Notes: generated by a model not told the origin, from the letters alone. Numbered from the stretch's first letter, positions 1 through 8,943 are shown. The stretch: 64,000 nucleotides of DNA from Pseudacidobacterium ailaaui (GCF_000688455.1 NZ_JIAL01000001.1:2015001-2079000), one strand, 5' to 3'. Translations and numbers: made by a program.

Positions 1-1
1 C

Positions 2-439
2 ATCGGTGAAGTGGAACCTTCTTTACGGGAAGAGGTTGTCTATTCGCAGGTACCTGCGTTTTCCGCCGGTGACCGGGGCATGATTGATCTGTTGGGGATC
101 ACCCGGTCTGGCCGCCTGGCCGTGCTTGAGGTCAAGGCCGATGAAGATCTGCACCTGCCCTTGCAGGCTCTCGATTACTGGATACGAGTGCGGAGTGTCC
201 ATGCCGATGGAGAGCTGCGCAGGCATGGGTATTTCCCGCAGCTTGAGATTGCGGACCGGCCGCCACTGCTGATCCTTGTCGCCCCGGCCTTGCGGATTCA
301 CCCCGCAAATGAAACGGTTTTGCGTTCTCTGAAACCCGAAGTCGAGTGGACTTTGGCGGCCCTGGATGAACACTGGCGGCAGCGACTGAAGGTCATTTTT
401 AGGAGGAAGAGCCATCCGCAGCCATTTCCGGATTGCTGA
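2..439 (+). CDS. C-terminal part of a PD-(D/E)XK nuclease-like protein (5' truncated by window edge)
   Basis: The reading frame is open to the left edge, so only the last 145 or so residues are visible. A GTG at 11 could in principle be a start, but the open frame upstream makes truncation more likely. The segment with an Asp in GMIDLLG followed about a dozen residues later by LEVKAD matches the D...ExK core of PD-(D/E)XK nuclease folds, followed by a helix (LPLQALDYWIRV) typical of such folds. No further domain can be named. It could be a DNA-repair or restriction-type nuclease, or a catalytically silent relative. The function is inferred from the motif only. Confidence 0.55.
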   Translation: MGEVEPSLREEVVYSQVPAFSAGDRGMIDLLGITRSGRLAVLEVKADEDLHLPLQALDYWIRVRSVHADGELRRHGYFPQLEIADRPPLLILVAPALRIHPANETVLRSLKPEVEWTLAALDEHWRQRLKVIFRRKSHPQPFPDC

Positions 440-590
440 AAACGGATGAAATTGGACAGAATTTCGATGTATACTCTTGCCAACAGCGGCAAACCGTTGT
501 GAGAGGTGCGTCTTCAGCAGTCGGCGTGTAGCACATCGGCTATCCGGGACTTCGGCGTGGAGAGCAATTGTACGCGTCCTGCGAAGTCCG

Positions 591-1415
591 ATGGACGACC
601 TGTGCTGCGCCTTGTTTCCCGCCTCCTGCCGCCTCTGTGGTGATCCTCTTACGCAATTTTCCCGCCTGCCTGTTTGTCATTCCTGTTGGAACCAGCTCCC
701 GCAACAATATGGAAACCTTTGTGCTGTCTGTGGTGAGGCCCTTGGTGCCCAGGGATTTGACTCCTCTGCCAGGGACCTTTTGTGCCGGCTGTGCCGAATG
801 GAGCAGCCCGCCTTTGTAAAGGCAGTGGCGCATGGTCTGTATCAAGGGCGGTTGCGGGAATTGATCCATCTCTTGAAGTATGAGGGGATGCGTCCGGTGG
901 CCGAGAGGCTGGGCGCTTTGATTGCCTTGCAGGTAATGCTTTTGGAAAATCTGCCCCAGCAGATGACGGTCGTGCCCGTGCCGCTTTTCGCAGCCAAGCG
1001 CAGACAACGGCGTTTTAATCAGGCCGAGCTGCTGGCCCATTCCGCTGTAAGGGTTTTAAAGCAACAACGTTCTGACGTGCACTGGACCATAGCTGCCGGC
1101 TTGCTGGAAAGGCGGCGAGCCACAGAAAGCCAGGCGGGGCTGACCCCGCACCAGCGTCGTGCCAACGTGCGCGGCGCTTTTTTTGTTGCGCAACCGGAAA
1201 AAGTAAAGGAGAAAGACGTTCTTCTGCTGGACGACATTTACACCACCGGGGCCACGGCACGGGCCTGTGCTCAGACTTTACGCCGTGCTGGGGCACGAAG
1301 TGTCTGGGTGGCCACAGTGGCCCGCGCACAGCGGCAAGAGATGGTGGAAGTCCCCATGCAGCAAGATGTGGCGTTCTGGAGTTCAGGTTTTGTTCCTGCG
1401 GCCCGCAGTGCCTAG
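591..1415 (+). CDS. comF: ComF family protein (phosphoribosyltransferase-like, competence)
   Basis: 274 aa from the ATG at 591. The N-terminus carries paired CxxC motifs (CRLCG, CHSC, CAVCG, CRLC) expected for the zinc-binding part of ComF, and the C-terminal half has the PRPP-binding signature VLLLDDIYTTGAT of type I phosphoribosyltransferases. ComF (GntX in E. coli) is linked to DNA uptake in competent bacteria, but its biochemical role is not settled. The frame stays open a further 38 codons to a TTG at 477. I prefer ATG 591 because the protein then starts directly before the Cys-rich domain, as in most homologues. A -10-like TATACT at 470-475 lies upstream without a clear -35. The next gene starts 47 nt downstream. 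Confidence 0.85.
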   Translation: MDDLCCALFPASCRLCGDPLTQFSRLPVCHSCWNQLPQQYGNLCAVCGEALGAQGFDSSARDLLCRLCRMEQPAFVKAVAHGLYQGRLRELIHLLKYEGMRPVAERLGALIALQVMLLENLPQQMTVVPVPLFAAKRRQRRFNQAELLAHSAVRVLKQQRSDVHWTIAAGLLERRRATESQAGLTPHQRRANVRGAFFVAQPEKVKEKDVLLLDDIYTTGATARACAQTLRRAGARSVWVATVARAQRQEMVEVPMQQDVAFWSSGFVPAARSA

Positions 1416-1462
1416 CACATCGGGCTGTCCTCATTTCATCTCTGGATTGACGGAGGAGAGAA

Positions 1463-2065
1463 ATGTCTTTGGGAAAGGCCATGATTCACGCGCGTAAACA
1501 GAAGCACGTCACTGTTCCACGTGAGGAGGTGCGGGTCCATGCCAGCAAGGTGATGCAGTCACCGGTACTGGTGCTGAACGCATCCTATGAGCCCATTAAC
1601 ATTTGCGGCGCGCGCCGGGCGCTGGTACTGGTCCTCAAGGGCGTTGCCAAAACGGAAGAAGAGCAGGGTGCCACGCTTCATGCAGCGCGTGTGCGTATGC
1701 CTCTGCCTTCGGTCATCCGTCTGCTCGAATACCGTCGCATTCCGCACCAGACCAGAGCGCTGTCGCGAAAAAATATTCTTCTGCGTGACCGGAACACCTG
1801 CCAGTATTGCGGCATTGTGCTGCCTGCCTCTGAGCTTACGCTGGACCATGTCATTCCGCGTTCGCGCGGCGGAACATCTACCTGGGAAAACCTGGTTGCA
1901 TGCTGCCATGCCTGTAACCGCAAAAAGGGAAATCTGCTGCTGCATGAGCTAGACGATATGAAGCTGCTGCGCGAGCCGCGCCCATTTACCTTGCACACAA
2001 GCAGACATATTATGCGGATGATCGGGCACAGCGATCTGAAGTGGAGAAAGTATCTCTACTACTAG
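1463..2065 (+). CDS. HNH endonuclease family protein
   Basis: 200 aa, ATG at 1463 preceded by a good ribosome site (GGAGGAG). The C-terminal half has a canonical HNH core: CQYCG, then [13 protein letters not shown], then [16 protein letters not shown], giving two zinc-binding CxxC pairs around the catalytic Asp-His. The N-terminal half ([26 protein letters not shown]) is the conserved leader of a widespread HNH family found in many bacterial phyla. Such proteins are predicted DNA nicking or cleaving enzymes, but this subfamily has no firmly established role. It follows comF, so a joint role in DNA handling is possible but unproven. It ends 54 nt before the convergent sugar kinase gene. Confidence 0.85.
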   Translation: MSLGKAMIHARKQKHVTVPREEVRVHASKVMQSPVLVLNASYEPINICGARRALVLVLKGVAKTEEEQGATLHAARVRMPLPSVIRLLEYRRIPHQTRALSRKNILLRDRNTCQYCGIVLPASELTLDHVIPRSRGGTSTWENLVACCHACNRKKGNLLLHELDDMKLLREPRPFTLHTSRHIMRMIGHSDLKWRKYLYY

Positions 2066-2119
2066 ACCAGCGGCGATATTGAGATTCGCCTGTGAAAGGA
2101 CCGTCATCCGCAGCGTCCG

Positions 2120-3055
2120 TCATTTCCCGGAGGCTTTACGGATCTCGTTTTTTATCTGCTCGGAAACATCCGCGGGTAGATCTGGCATGGCCCCGGGTTG
2201 CGAGGCGACCCATGCTCCCCAGCGGTTCCCCGCTTCGTTCAGAACCTGCAAAGGAGCACCCTGAAGGAAGTAATGTACCAGGGCTGCCGTGAATGCATCC
2301 CCTGCACCAACGGTGTCCCTTACATTTGCGGGAAGGCCGAAATGACGGTCATGTCCGTCGCGGGTCACCAGCAGGCTTCCTTCCGCGCCCATCGTAATGC
2401 AGACAAGCTGGAGCGGGAAATGGTTGAGTAGCAGCAGCGCTCCCCGGTGCAGGGAAGATTCGTCTGTACCGCTCTCAGCGGCAAGCCCCAGCAGAGACAG
2501 CACCTGCGGCATTTCTGCATCATTCAGCTTTACACAGGTCGCCTTTTCGAGCGAGCGGGCGATGACGGCTCCATCAAAAAAAGGTCTCCGCAGATTGACG
2601 TCAAAAATGCGCACGCACGTCGGCATCGTGGCATCAAGAAAGGCGTGAATGGTTTCCCGTGAGACAGGACTGCGCTGGGCCAGCGTACCAAAACACACTG
2701 CATGAACACGCCGGGCCAATGCACTCCACTCCGGAGTCCATTGCAGGTAGTCCCATGCGACGGGTTGGTGAATTACGTACTCCGGCTGTCCCTCGCGCAA
2801 AGCTACAGAGACAGTTCCGGTCGGATGGTCGGCATCGGTCTGCAGGTAGCTGGTATCAGCGGACAATGCTGCCAGACGCGACAAGGCCTCCTGTCCTGCT
2901 TCATCTGGGCCAATACTGCTGGCGATAATGCCGTGATTGCCAAGTCGTGCTGCCATCACGGCGAAATTTGCTGGCGCTCCGCCAAGCTGCCTCCCAGTCG
3001 GCAGCAGGTCCCATAGCAGCTCGCCTAGGCCTGCAATGCAATACTGCTGACTCAC
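2120..3055 (-). CDS. PfkB-family carbohydrate kinase (fructokinase-like)
   Basis: 311 aa, GTG start. ATP-dependent phosphorylation of a sugar or nucleoside in the cytoplasm is expected. Near the N-terminus GELLWDLLP and GGAPANFAV (about residues 11-32) form PfkB signature 1, and DTVGAGDAFTAAL (about residue 250) is signature 2 with the catalytic Asp. The motif pattern is closest to fructokinases and 2-keto-3-deoxygluconate kinases, but substrate cannot be read from sequence. Its GTG start overlaps the stop of the trehalase gene upstream (GTGA), so the two are translationally coupled. This suggests that sugars released by trehalase or transported alongside them are phosphorylated here. Confidence 0.88.
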   Translation of the reverse strand: MSQQYCIAGLGELLWDLLPTGRQLGGAPANFAVMAARLGNHGIIASSIGPDEAGQEALSRLAALSADTSYLQTDADHPTGTVSVALREGQPEYVIHQPVAWDYLQWTPEWSALARRVHAVCFGTLAQRSPVSRETIHAFLDATMPTCVRIFDVNLRRPFFDGAVIARSLEKATCVKLNDAEMPQVLSLLGLAAESGTDESSLHRGALLLLNHFPLQLVCITMGAEGSLLVTRDGHDRHFGLPANVRDTVGAGDAFTAALVHYFLQGAPLQVLNEAGNRWGAWVASQPGAMPDLPADVSEQIKNEIRKASGK

Positions 3056-4779
3056 TGCTTTTCTCCCGTAGAGGCAAGCAACTGCTGCATTTTCAGATAT
3101 ACCGCGTTGGTCCAGCCAAAACCGACCTGATTGCCTTTATAGCCTGTAGCAATGCTCATTTCCGAGGAGCCATGCACAACGTCATATTTTTCGCGCAGCG
3201 TGTGATCGCGGGCAAAATTTTCCAGAATCGTGCGGCTGAATTTTTCTGAGATGCGTCGGGCATCGGAGATGTCTCCCACCTTCTCCAGTCCGGCAATCGC
3301 AATCCATGTAGGAGGCGCCCAGCCATAGGGCAGGTCCCACTGCGTGCCGGAATCATACGTGCTCATGGCCAGGCCTCCGGACTGCTCAAACCAGTGCAGC
3401 GCCTTCTCTACCCCCTGTTGCTGGGTGGCGTCTGCCACTCCTGCCCATAGCGGATAAAAGGTCGTCAGATAGCGGTAAGTCGATTGCTGATGGGTTTCGA
3501 AATCGTAATCAAAATACATGCCCTCTTTCGCGTTCCAAAGGTATTTGTTCATGGCCGTCCTACGCCTCTCGGCCTGTGCATTCCATCGCTTGGCTTCGAC
3601 GGGGTTGCCCAGCTTTTGCGCCATCCAGGCCAGGTCGCGCTCGTATTTATAAAGCAGGCTGTTGAGGCAGACAGGCGCATAGTGATGTGTGGCGCCGCTG
3701 AACGGACCAAAGCGAAAGCTCGGATCATATCCAGATTCGCGCATGGCGCGGTCCCCTTTGTAAAAGTCTTTGGAGAGCCAGTGCCCCTCGACGTGGGCCC
3801 GCGCGCAAACCACTGACGCTTGCACATCGCAGCTGATGGCCGCAAGTTTCGCCTTCTCAGCAGCATCCGGGTGGTCCGGTGCTTCCACCAGAAAGTCGGT
3901 ATGTATCTCGGGATGCGCCAGGAGCCAGCGAATCACGTCGGGATAATAGGTGGAGTCATCTTCCTGTTCGGGCACCGGGCCTTCGCCGAGATCATCATAG
4001 CGGGCCAGGCCAGTATCTCCTGCGCGATGGAAGTCTTCAAGCCACAGGTCGTGGTCGCGCACAGCATAGGAGTATGCTCGTGCCAGCCATGTATCCCGTT
4101 GTTTTCCGGCCCTGTCCGCCTCGTAGACATCGCGAACCATGGAGGAGAGAAACGGTGGCTGGGAGCGCGTGAGATAGTATGTGCGGTTTGCATTCAGAAT
4201 GCTTCCGTAATGCTCGATCTCGTAAAAAAAGTTTTCTACCATGCCTCGGGCCAGGTCCACACGATGGTCGTGCAGCAGTCCCAGCAGAATGAAGTAGCTG
4301 TCCCACCCATACATCTCATTGAATCGTCCGCCGGGGACGACATAGGGGTTCGGCAGATACAGAAGTCCTGGCGTCCGGATCGAACGCGGATCAATTTCTC
4401 CGATATGGGTAATTCGCTTTGGCAGACGTTCCACATCGACGTTGCATTGTGTGTGAAGCGCTGCTACCTGGGCAGGCATCGGCACATCCTGAGGCAGGTA
4501 CAATACCGGTGCCGCCTTTACTTTTGGATCAACCAGAGAGTGGCAATCCAGCATCGAGCGGGTCAGTGTGTCCCACGTGTGCGCAATATAATCCTGGATC
4601 TGGGCGGCCTGCTGCTCAGGTTTCTCTTCCGTTAACTGTGCTGACAGGGGCGACAAGCAGAACAGCACCACAAACAGCAAAGTTCCCAGGCGCCTGGCAA
4701 CGCATCCAACACCGGGCCCAAAAGATGCCTCTAAGCATTGCGTGGACTGAAACAGTCGTGGAAAGGCCTTTACGTGCAA
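3052..4779 (-). CDS. treA: Secreted trehalase (GH37)
   Basis: 575 aa from a TTG at 4779. It hydrolyses alpha,alpha-trehalose to two glucose molecules. Trehalase signature 1 is present as PGGRFNEMYGWDSY (near residue 147) and signature 2 as QWDLPYGWAP (near residue 479). A hydrophobic stretch ending SPLSAQ about 48 residues from the start looks like a signal peptide, so the enzyme is probably periplasmic. Start choice: TTG 4779 has AAGAGGAG eight nt upstream, whereas the ATG at 4824 lacks a ribosome site. With either start the gene overlaps the 5' end of the divergent AsmA-like gene. Downstream it is coupled to the PfkB kinase. GH37 assignment is secure. Confidence 0.92.
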   Translation of the reverse strand: MHVKAFPRLFQSTQCLEASFGPGVGCVARRLGTLLFVVLFCLSPLSAQLTEEKPEQQAAQIQDYIAHTWDTLTRSMLDCHSLVDPKVKAAPVLYLPQDVPMPAQVAALHTQCNVDVERLPKRITHIGEIDPRSIRTPGLLYLPNPYVVPGGRFNEMYGWDSYFILLGLLHDHRVDLARGMVENFFYEIEHYGSILNANRTYYLTRSQPPFLSSMVRDVYEADRAGKQRDTWLARAYSYAVRDHDLWLEDFHRAGDTGLARYDDLGEGPVPEQEDDSTYYPDVIRWLLAHPEIHTDFLVEAPDHPDAAEKAKLAAISCDVQASVVCARAHVEGHWLSKDFYKGDRAMRESGYDPSFRFGPFSGATHHYAPVCLNSLLYKYERDLAWMAQKLGNPVEAKRWNAQAERRRTAMNKYLWNAKEGMYFDYDFETHQQSTYRYLTTFYPLWAGVADATQQQGVEKALHWFEQSGGLAMSTYDSGTQWDLPYGWAPPTWIAIAGLEKVGDISDARRISEKFSRTILENFARDHTLREKYDVVHGSSEMSIATGYKGNQVGFGWTNAVYLKMQQLLASTGEKQ

Positions 4780-6384
4780 GATCAAAACTCCTCTTACAAT
4801 TCTGTCCGGACAACAAAAAAGCATAGCCGCTCGCGGCGCATCTTGCTATGGTCCGGGATCATTTTTTTTCTCCTGCTTCTTTGTGCCGGCGTCGTCATTG
4901 AAGTCCTTCTTCACCGTTCTGGACCGGTTTTACGTCAGCGCGTGATCGAAACACTCAGCGCCCGTTTCGACAGCCGCGTTGAACTGGAGCAGTTTCATGT
5001 CTACTTTCTGAATGGGTTTCAGGTCCGCGGATCAGGGTTAAAACTCTGGCCTAATCAAGTCCCTGCAGACCAGCCGCTTTTTGCAGTGGAGGAATTCAGC
5101 TTCCATACCGGATGGACTGGGCTTTTCCATTCTCCAATGACGATTGGGCTGGTACACCTGAAAGGGCTTTCCATCCATCTTCCGCCCAAACAGGAAAGAC
5201 ACAACCTGCCCCGGATGTCCGGAGAAAACGCCAGTAAGACCAAAATTTTCGTGGAGAAAATCCAGGTAGACCGTGCCAGGCTTGTGCTGGGTACAAACAA
5301 GCCCGGCAAGGTCCCTCTTGATTTCGACATTCGGGACCTGCAATTGCTGTCCGTCGGTGCGGGACAACCGATGCACTTCCATGCGGTCCTGACGAACCCT
5401 AAACCGATCGGCGACATTGATTCCAGTGGGCATTTCGGCCCATTTCATGCGGACGACCCCGGCGATTCTCCGGTAGATGGCATTTATAGTTTTACTCACG
5501 CTGATCTGAACTCGATAAAAGGTATTGGCGGCATTTTGTCGTCGCATGGAAAATACGCCGGTACTCTCGACAACATCGTCGTAGATGGTGAGACCGACAC
5601 ACCCGATTTTGAAGTAGACAGCGGAAATCACCCCATGCCCCTGCACACGAAATTTCATGCCATTGTGGATGGGACCAACGGGGACACGTATCTACAACCC
5701 GTGGATGCGATGCTGGTCCGCACGCATATCCTTGCCCGCGGAGAGGTCGTAAAGGCCCCCCAGGGTGGTCACAATATCAGGCTCGACGTAGCCGTAGGCC
5801 CCGCGCACATGGAGGACGTCCTCAAGCTTGCAGTCAGCACCCTGCCTCCGTTGATGAGCGGTGATCTGAAGATGAAGACAAAATTCTTTCTGCCTCCTGG
5901 CCCTGACTCAGTGACACAAAAACTTCAGTTGAATGGGAACTTCTCAGTGTCCAATGTTACTTTTGCCAGCGACAAAGTACAGTCGAAAGTGGACGAACTG
6001 AGTTTGCGGAGCCAGGGCCGCGCAAAAGAAGCAAAGCAGGTCAGCAGTAACGGGCCTGAATCCATTCAGTCGCAGTTAAGTGGGCAGTTTCAACTTGCAA
6101 ATGGCAAAGCCATCTTTCCCAGCCTGAATTTCAATGTTCCCGGGGCCGCCATCAACCTTCAGGGACTGTATACGATGGATGGCAAAGAGTATGACTTTCA
6201 CGGGAAAGCGCGGCTGACTGCGAAGGTCTCACAGCTCACTACAGGCTGGAAGTCCATCCTGCTCAAACCCGTAGATCCCTTCTTTTCAAAAAATGGAGCA
6301 GGCACGGAGGTGCCCATCCGAATTACCGGTACGCGAAATTCTCCCAAGTTCAGCCTGGATTTTGGACACAAAGAGAAGCATTGA
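4774..6384 (+). CDS. AsmA-like membrane-anchored protein
   Basis: 536 aa from a GTG at 4774 (ribosome site GGAAAGG seven nt upstream; the frame stays open to a TTG at 4738). A basic N-terminus (KKHSRSRR) precedes one strong transmembrane helix at about residues 23-45. The rest is a long beta-rich periplasmic region with repeated segments such as LDFDIRDLQLLS and ATINLQG-like strands, as in AsmA/DUF748-type proteins. Bacterial AsmA-like proteins are implicated in lipid transport between membranes and outer-membrane assembly. Assignment rests on architecture rather than a diagnostic motif. Its 5' end overlaps the divergent trehalase gene. Confidence 0.6.
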   Translation: MQDQNSSYNSVRTTKKHSRSRRILLWSGIIFFLLLLCAGVVIEVLLHRSGPVLRQRVIETLSARFDSRVELEQFHVYFLNGFQVRGSGLKLWPNQVPADQPLFAVEEFSFHTGWTGLFHSPMTIGLVHLKGLSIHLPPKQERHNLPRMSGENASKTKIFVEKIQVDRARLVLGTNKPGKVPLDFDIRDLQLLSVGAGQPMHFHAVLTNPKPIGDIDSSGHFGPFHADDPGDSPVDGIYSFTHADLNSIKGIGGILSSHGKYAGTLDNIVVDGETDTPDFEVDSGNHPMPLHTKFHAIVDGTNGDTYLQPVDAMLVRTHILARGEVVKAPQGGHNIRLDVAVGPAHMEDVLKLAVSTLPPLMSGDLKMKTKFFLPPGPDSVTQKLQLNGNFSVSNVTFASDKVQSKVDELSLRSQGRAKEAKQVSSNGPESIQSQLSGQFQLANGKAIFPSLNFNVPGAAINLQGLYTMDGKEYDFHGKARLTAKVSQLTTGWKSILLKPVDPFFSKNGAGTEVPIRITGTRNSPKFSLDFGHKEKH

Positions 6385-6411
6385 AAGTTGGCAAGAAAGG
6401 ATAAATGCATT

Positions 6412-6432
6412 TTCTGTTCGGAATGGACAGAA
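6412..6432. promoter_or_regulatory. Imperfect inverted repeat upstream of the GH13 gene
   Basis: TTCTGTTC at 6412-6419 pairs with GGACAGAA at 6425-6432 with one G-T mismatch around a 5-nt centre. It lies 114 nt before the GH13 start and could be an operator. No regulator is encoded nearby. Confidence 0.3.
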
Positions 6433-6491
6433 CAAATTGCAACCGTCACCGGACCGATGAACCGTGGAGCTGGATACAAAGTAGAATGATG

Positions 6492-6516
6492 TTTCTCAGC
6501 CAATGTAGCTGAGAAA
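6492..6516. promoter_or_regulatory. Perfect 9-bp inverted repeat in the 5' region of the GH13 gene
   Basis: TTTCTCAGC (6492-6500) and GCTGAGAAA (6508-6516) are perfect inverted copies around a 7-nt loop, 29 nt before the GH13 start. It could be a dyad operator or an mRNA hairpin. The stem is too AT-rich and too close to the start to be an obvious terminator for the preceding gene, although a T-rich stretch follows. Confidence 0.45.
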
Positions 6517-6545
6517 GTAGAAATCTTTATTTTCGGGAGAGCCAG

Positions 6546-8279
6546 ATGGAACGTGTTACGAAAAAGATTCTGGGCCTGCTCATTGTTCTTGCATTGAGTA
6601 CGGGCCTTCAGGGGCAGACTTCATCCCCCAACCATACCCCATGGTGGAAAGGTGCAGTCTTCTATGAGATTTATCCACGCAGCTTCCAGGATTCGAACAA
6701 TGATGGCATCGGTGATCTGAATGGAATCACGGAACGCCTGGATTATCTGAAGTCTCTAGGAGTGGATGCCATCTGGCTAACACCCATCTATCCTTCTCCG
6801 CAGGTAGATTTTGGATATGACATCTCCAACTATGAAGATATTGATCCTCAATATGGCACTCTGAAGGACTTTGACCATTTGGTTGCAGAGGCGAAAAAGC
6901 GGAATATCCGCATCATCATGGACCTGGTGCTGAACCACACATCCGACAAGCATCCCTGGTTTATCGAGTCGAGCAGCTCAAAGACAAACCCGAAACGAGA
7001 CTGGTATGTTTGGCGCGACGGTAAGGGTCCGGGAGAGCCGCCGAACAACTGGGAATCGCTGTTTGGCCACTCGGCATGGCAATATGATCCGAAAACCGGG
7101 CAGTATTATTACCACAAATTTTACATTCAGCAGCCAGACCTGAACTGGAACAATCCAGAAGTACGCAAAGCCATGTATGACGTCGAGCGGTTTTGGATCA
7201 ATCGTGGAGTTGCCGGCTTCCGACTGGATGCTATTACTACTTTGTTTGAAGACCCACAGCTTCGCGATGAACAGGTCATCAAGGGTGCCGACGGCAGACC
7301 TGTGATCAACGCCTATGGTGATCCCGAGCTGGATGACGCCCGCACTAATAATCTTCCTGAGGTCCACGATGTTCTGCGCGAGCTTCGTGAGGTGGCTGAC
7401 AGTTACAAAGGCCGTGATGTTGTACTCATCGGAGAAACGTATCTTCGCAGTGTAGACGACCTGCGGAAAATGTACGGCACGCATCATGATGAGTTGCAGC
7501 TTCCGATGGACATGCAGATTGGCTTTATCAATAAGTTCGATGTTGCGCTGTTTCGTCAGCGCATCAATGAAGCGCAGAACGACATCGACGGGAACGAGCC
7601 GCTGATTGTTTTCGATAATCATGACAACCCACGCTGGGACCGCTACGGAGACGGCAAGTATCACGATGATATTGGCCGCGTCATCGCGACGGTGCTTTTT
7701 GCCACGCGGGGCAGCGCCATGTTCTATTACGGTGACGAAATCGGCATGGTCACGACTCCTCCTACACGGAAAGAGGACGTCAAGGACCCCATCGGCATCA
7801 CCGGATGGCCGAAGGAAAAGGGCCGCGATGGCGAGCGTACCCCCATGCAGTGGACGGACGGGCCGAACGCTGGATTCACCGGTGCAGACGTAAAACCCTG
7901 GCTGCCGATTCCGCCGAGTTACAAGACGGTGAATGTACAGGCCGAGTCAAAAGACCCAAATTCGATGCTGAACTGGTACAAGAAGATGATCGAGCTGCGG
8001 CGTACAGTTCCGGCACTGCGCTATGGCAACAACATCATGCTCAATCCCAGTGACAATCAGGTGCTCTCCTGGTTGCGAGTTGCACCGGGCCAGGCGCCGG
8101 TGGTCGTTGCGTGCAACTTTACGCCTAAGCCACAAAAGGTCCATTTCGACCTGACGGCACAGGGCATTGCGGGCAAACACGCAAAGACCCTCATCAAAAC
8201 ACCAGCAGCGGCCGATCCTTCTTCGCTGGACGACGTGGAATTACCGCCCTTCGGGGTCTATGTTGGAGAAGTCGAATAG
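6546..8279 (+). CDS. Secreted GH13 alpha-glucosidase / alpha-amylase family protein
   Basis: 577 aa, ATG with GGGAGAG upstream. A hydrophobic N-terminal signal peptide ends around LQGQ, placing the enzyme outside the cytoplasm. The (beta/alpha)8 GH13 motifs are intact: DLVLNHTS (region I), GFRLDAITTLF with nucleophile Asp228, LIGETYL with acid/base Glu297, and FDNHDNPR with Asp360. The start of the mature protein, WWKGAVFYEIYPRSFQDSN, is typical of oligo-1,6-glucosidase and alpha-glucosidase subfamilies rather than endo-amylases. It probably releases glucose from short alpha-glucans or sucrose-like sugars. Location next to trehalase suggests a glucoside-use locus. The exact linkage specificity is not determinable here. 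Confidence 0.9.
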   Translation: MERVTKKILGLLIVLALSTGLQGQTSSPNHTPWWKGAVFYEIYPRSFQDSNNDGIGDLNGITERLDYLKSLGVDAIWLTPIYPSPQVDFGYDISNYEDIDPQYGTLKDFDHLVAEAKKRNIRIIMDLVLNHTSDKHPWFIESSSSKTNPKRDWYVWRDGKGPGEPPNNWESLFGHSAWQYDPKTGQYYYHKFYIQQPDLNWNNPEVRKAMYDVERFWINRGVAGFRLDAITTLFEDPQLRDEQVIKGADGRPVINAYGDPELDDARTNNLPEVHDVLRELREVADSYKGRDVVLIGETYLRSVDDLRKMYGTHHDELQLPMDMQIGFINKFDVALFRQRINEAQNDIDGNEPLIVFDNHDNPRWDRYGDGKYHDDIGRVIATVLFATRGSAMFYYGDEIGMVTTPPTRKEDVKDPIGITGWPKEKGRDGERTPMQWTDGPNAGFTGADVKPWLPIPPSYKTVNVQAESKDPNSMLNWYKKMIELRRTVPALRYGNNIMLNPSDNQVLSWLRVAPGQAPVVVACNFTPKPQKVHFDLTAQGIAGKHAKTLIKTPAAADPSSLDDVELPPFGVYVGEVE

Positions 8280-8337
8280 GGCCAGGCAGCTGATTTCTTC
8301 TTAGCTTGTCGAGGATGCGCGTGGTGCGCGAATCATG

Positions 8338-8363
8338 CGGCTGTCATCGTGAGATGGCAGCCG
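8338..8363 (+). terminator. Rho-independent terminator after the GH13 gene
   Basis: CGGCTGTCAT (8338-8347) pairs with ATGGCAGCCG (8354-8363), one G-T pair, six-nt loop, followed by TTGTTTCTTT. Confidence 0.7.
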
Positions 8364-8406
8364 TTGTTTCTTTGGGACGTCTCCCGTCAAGGACCTCCAA
8401 AAAAAT

Positions 8407-8434
8407 TTGACAAGAACTAGACAGCAACTTAACG
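8407..8434 (+). promoter_or_regulatory. Possible sigma-70 promoter for the 8485 gene
   Basis: A perfect -35 box TTGACA is at 8407-8412. The best -10 (TTAACG at 8429-8434, 16-nt spacer) is weak. Position about 50 nt before the start is reasonable. Confidence 0.35.
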
Positions 8435-8484
8435 CCAGGCCTGCATACGGATGCGTACCTTTGCTTGCGTAGGGAGGAAACACC

Positions 8485-8877
8485 ATGCAGCCGATGACAA
8501 AAATGCTGGTCCTCGCGGCGGCTCTGGTCAGTACGAGCGCTGCTTTCGCATCCACGAACACAACTGTCAATATTCCCTTCAGCTTTGAGACACATGGCAG
8601 GACCTATCCGGCCGGCAAATATGAGGTCAGGCTTGATCTGAACCAGAATGTCATCACGCTCAGCAGCCGCACGGACACGAAATCCTCGTTGATGTGGACG
8701 GCTTCTCCCGCAGATTTTGGTCCGCAGATGCCCCTGTTGTCACTAAAGTTCGACAACAACGACGATGGCACACATGCACTGCAGCGCATCCGTTTGGGTT
8801 CGCGGACCACACCGGTACTGGACGCACGTGAGCATCACTCTGCCCAGCGCGAAGTGTCGATCACTGGCGGACGGTAG
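8485..8877 (+). CDS. Small secreted protein of unknown function
   Basis: 130 aa, ATG with GGGAGG upstream. A clear signal peptide (KMLVLAAALVSTSAAFA) is followed by a short beta-rich domain beginning VNIPFSFETHGRTYPAGKYEV. I recognise that pattern (a strand, then GRxYPAGxYxV) from abundant small secreted acidobacterial proteins of unknown function, but cannot name a characterised family. The gene is monocistronic, with its own candidate promoter and a strong terminator. No catalytic motif is seen. A structural or carbohydrate/protein-binding role would be speculation. Confidence 0.75.
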   Translation: MQPMTKMLVLAAALVSTSAAFASTNTTVNIPFSFETHGRTYPAGKYEVRLDLNQNVITLSSRTDTKSSLMWTASPADFGPQMPLLSLKFDNNDDGTHALQRIRLGSRTTPVLDAREHHSAQREVSITGGR

Positions 8878-8899
8878 TAGCAACCACCCCTTCCAGGAA

Positions 8900-8941
8900 A
8901 GGGCCTGTGTCTTCATGCTCCGATGCAGGCCCTCTTTTTTT
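8900..8941 (+). terminator. Rho-independent terminator
   Basis: AGGGCCTG (8900-8907) pairs with CAGGCCCT (8926-8933), followed by CTTTTTTT. It ends the 8485 gene just before the convergent aldo/keto reductase stop. Confidence 0.8.
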
Positions 8942-8943
8942 GC

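Noticed and set aside
477-590. Longer ComF with a 38-residue N-terminal extension from TTG 477
   Set aside because: The added residues match no ComF pattern and lie upstream of the usual start of the Cys-rich domain; the extension is only an open frame.
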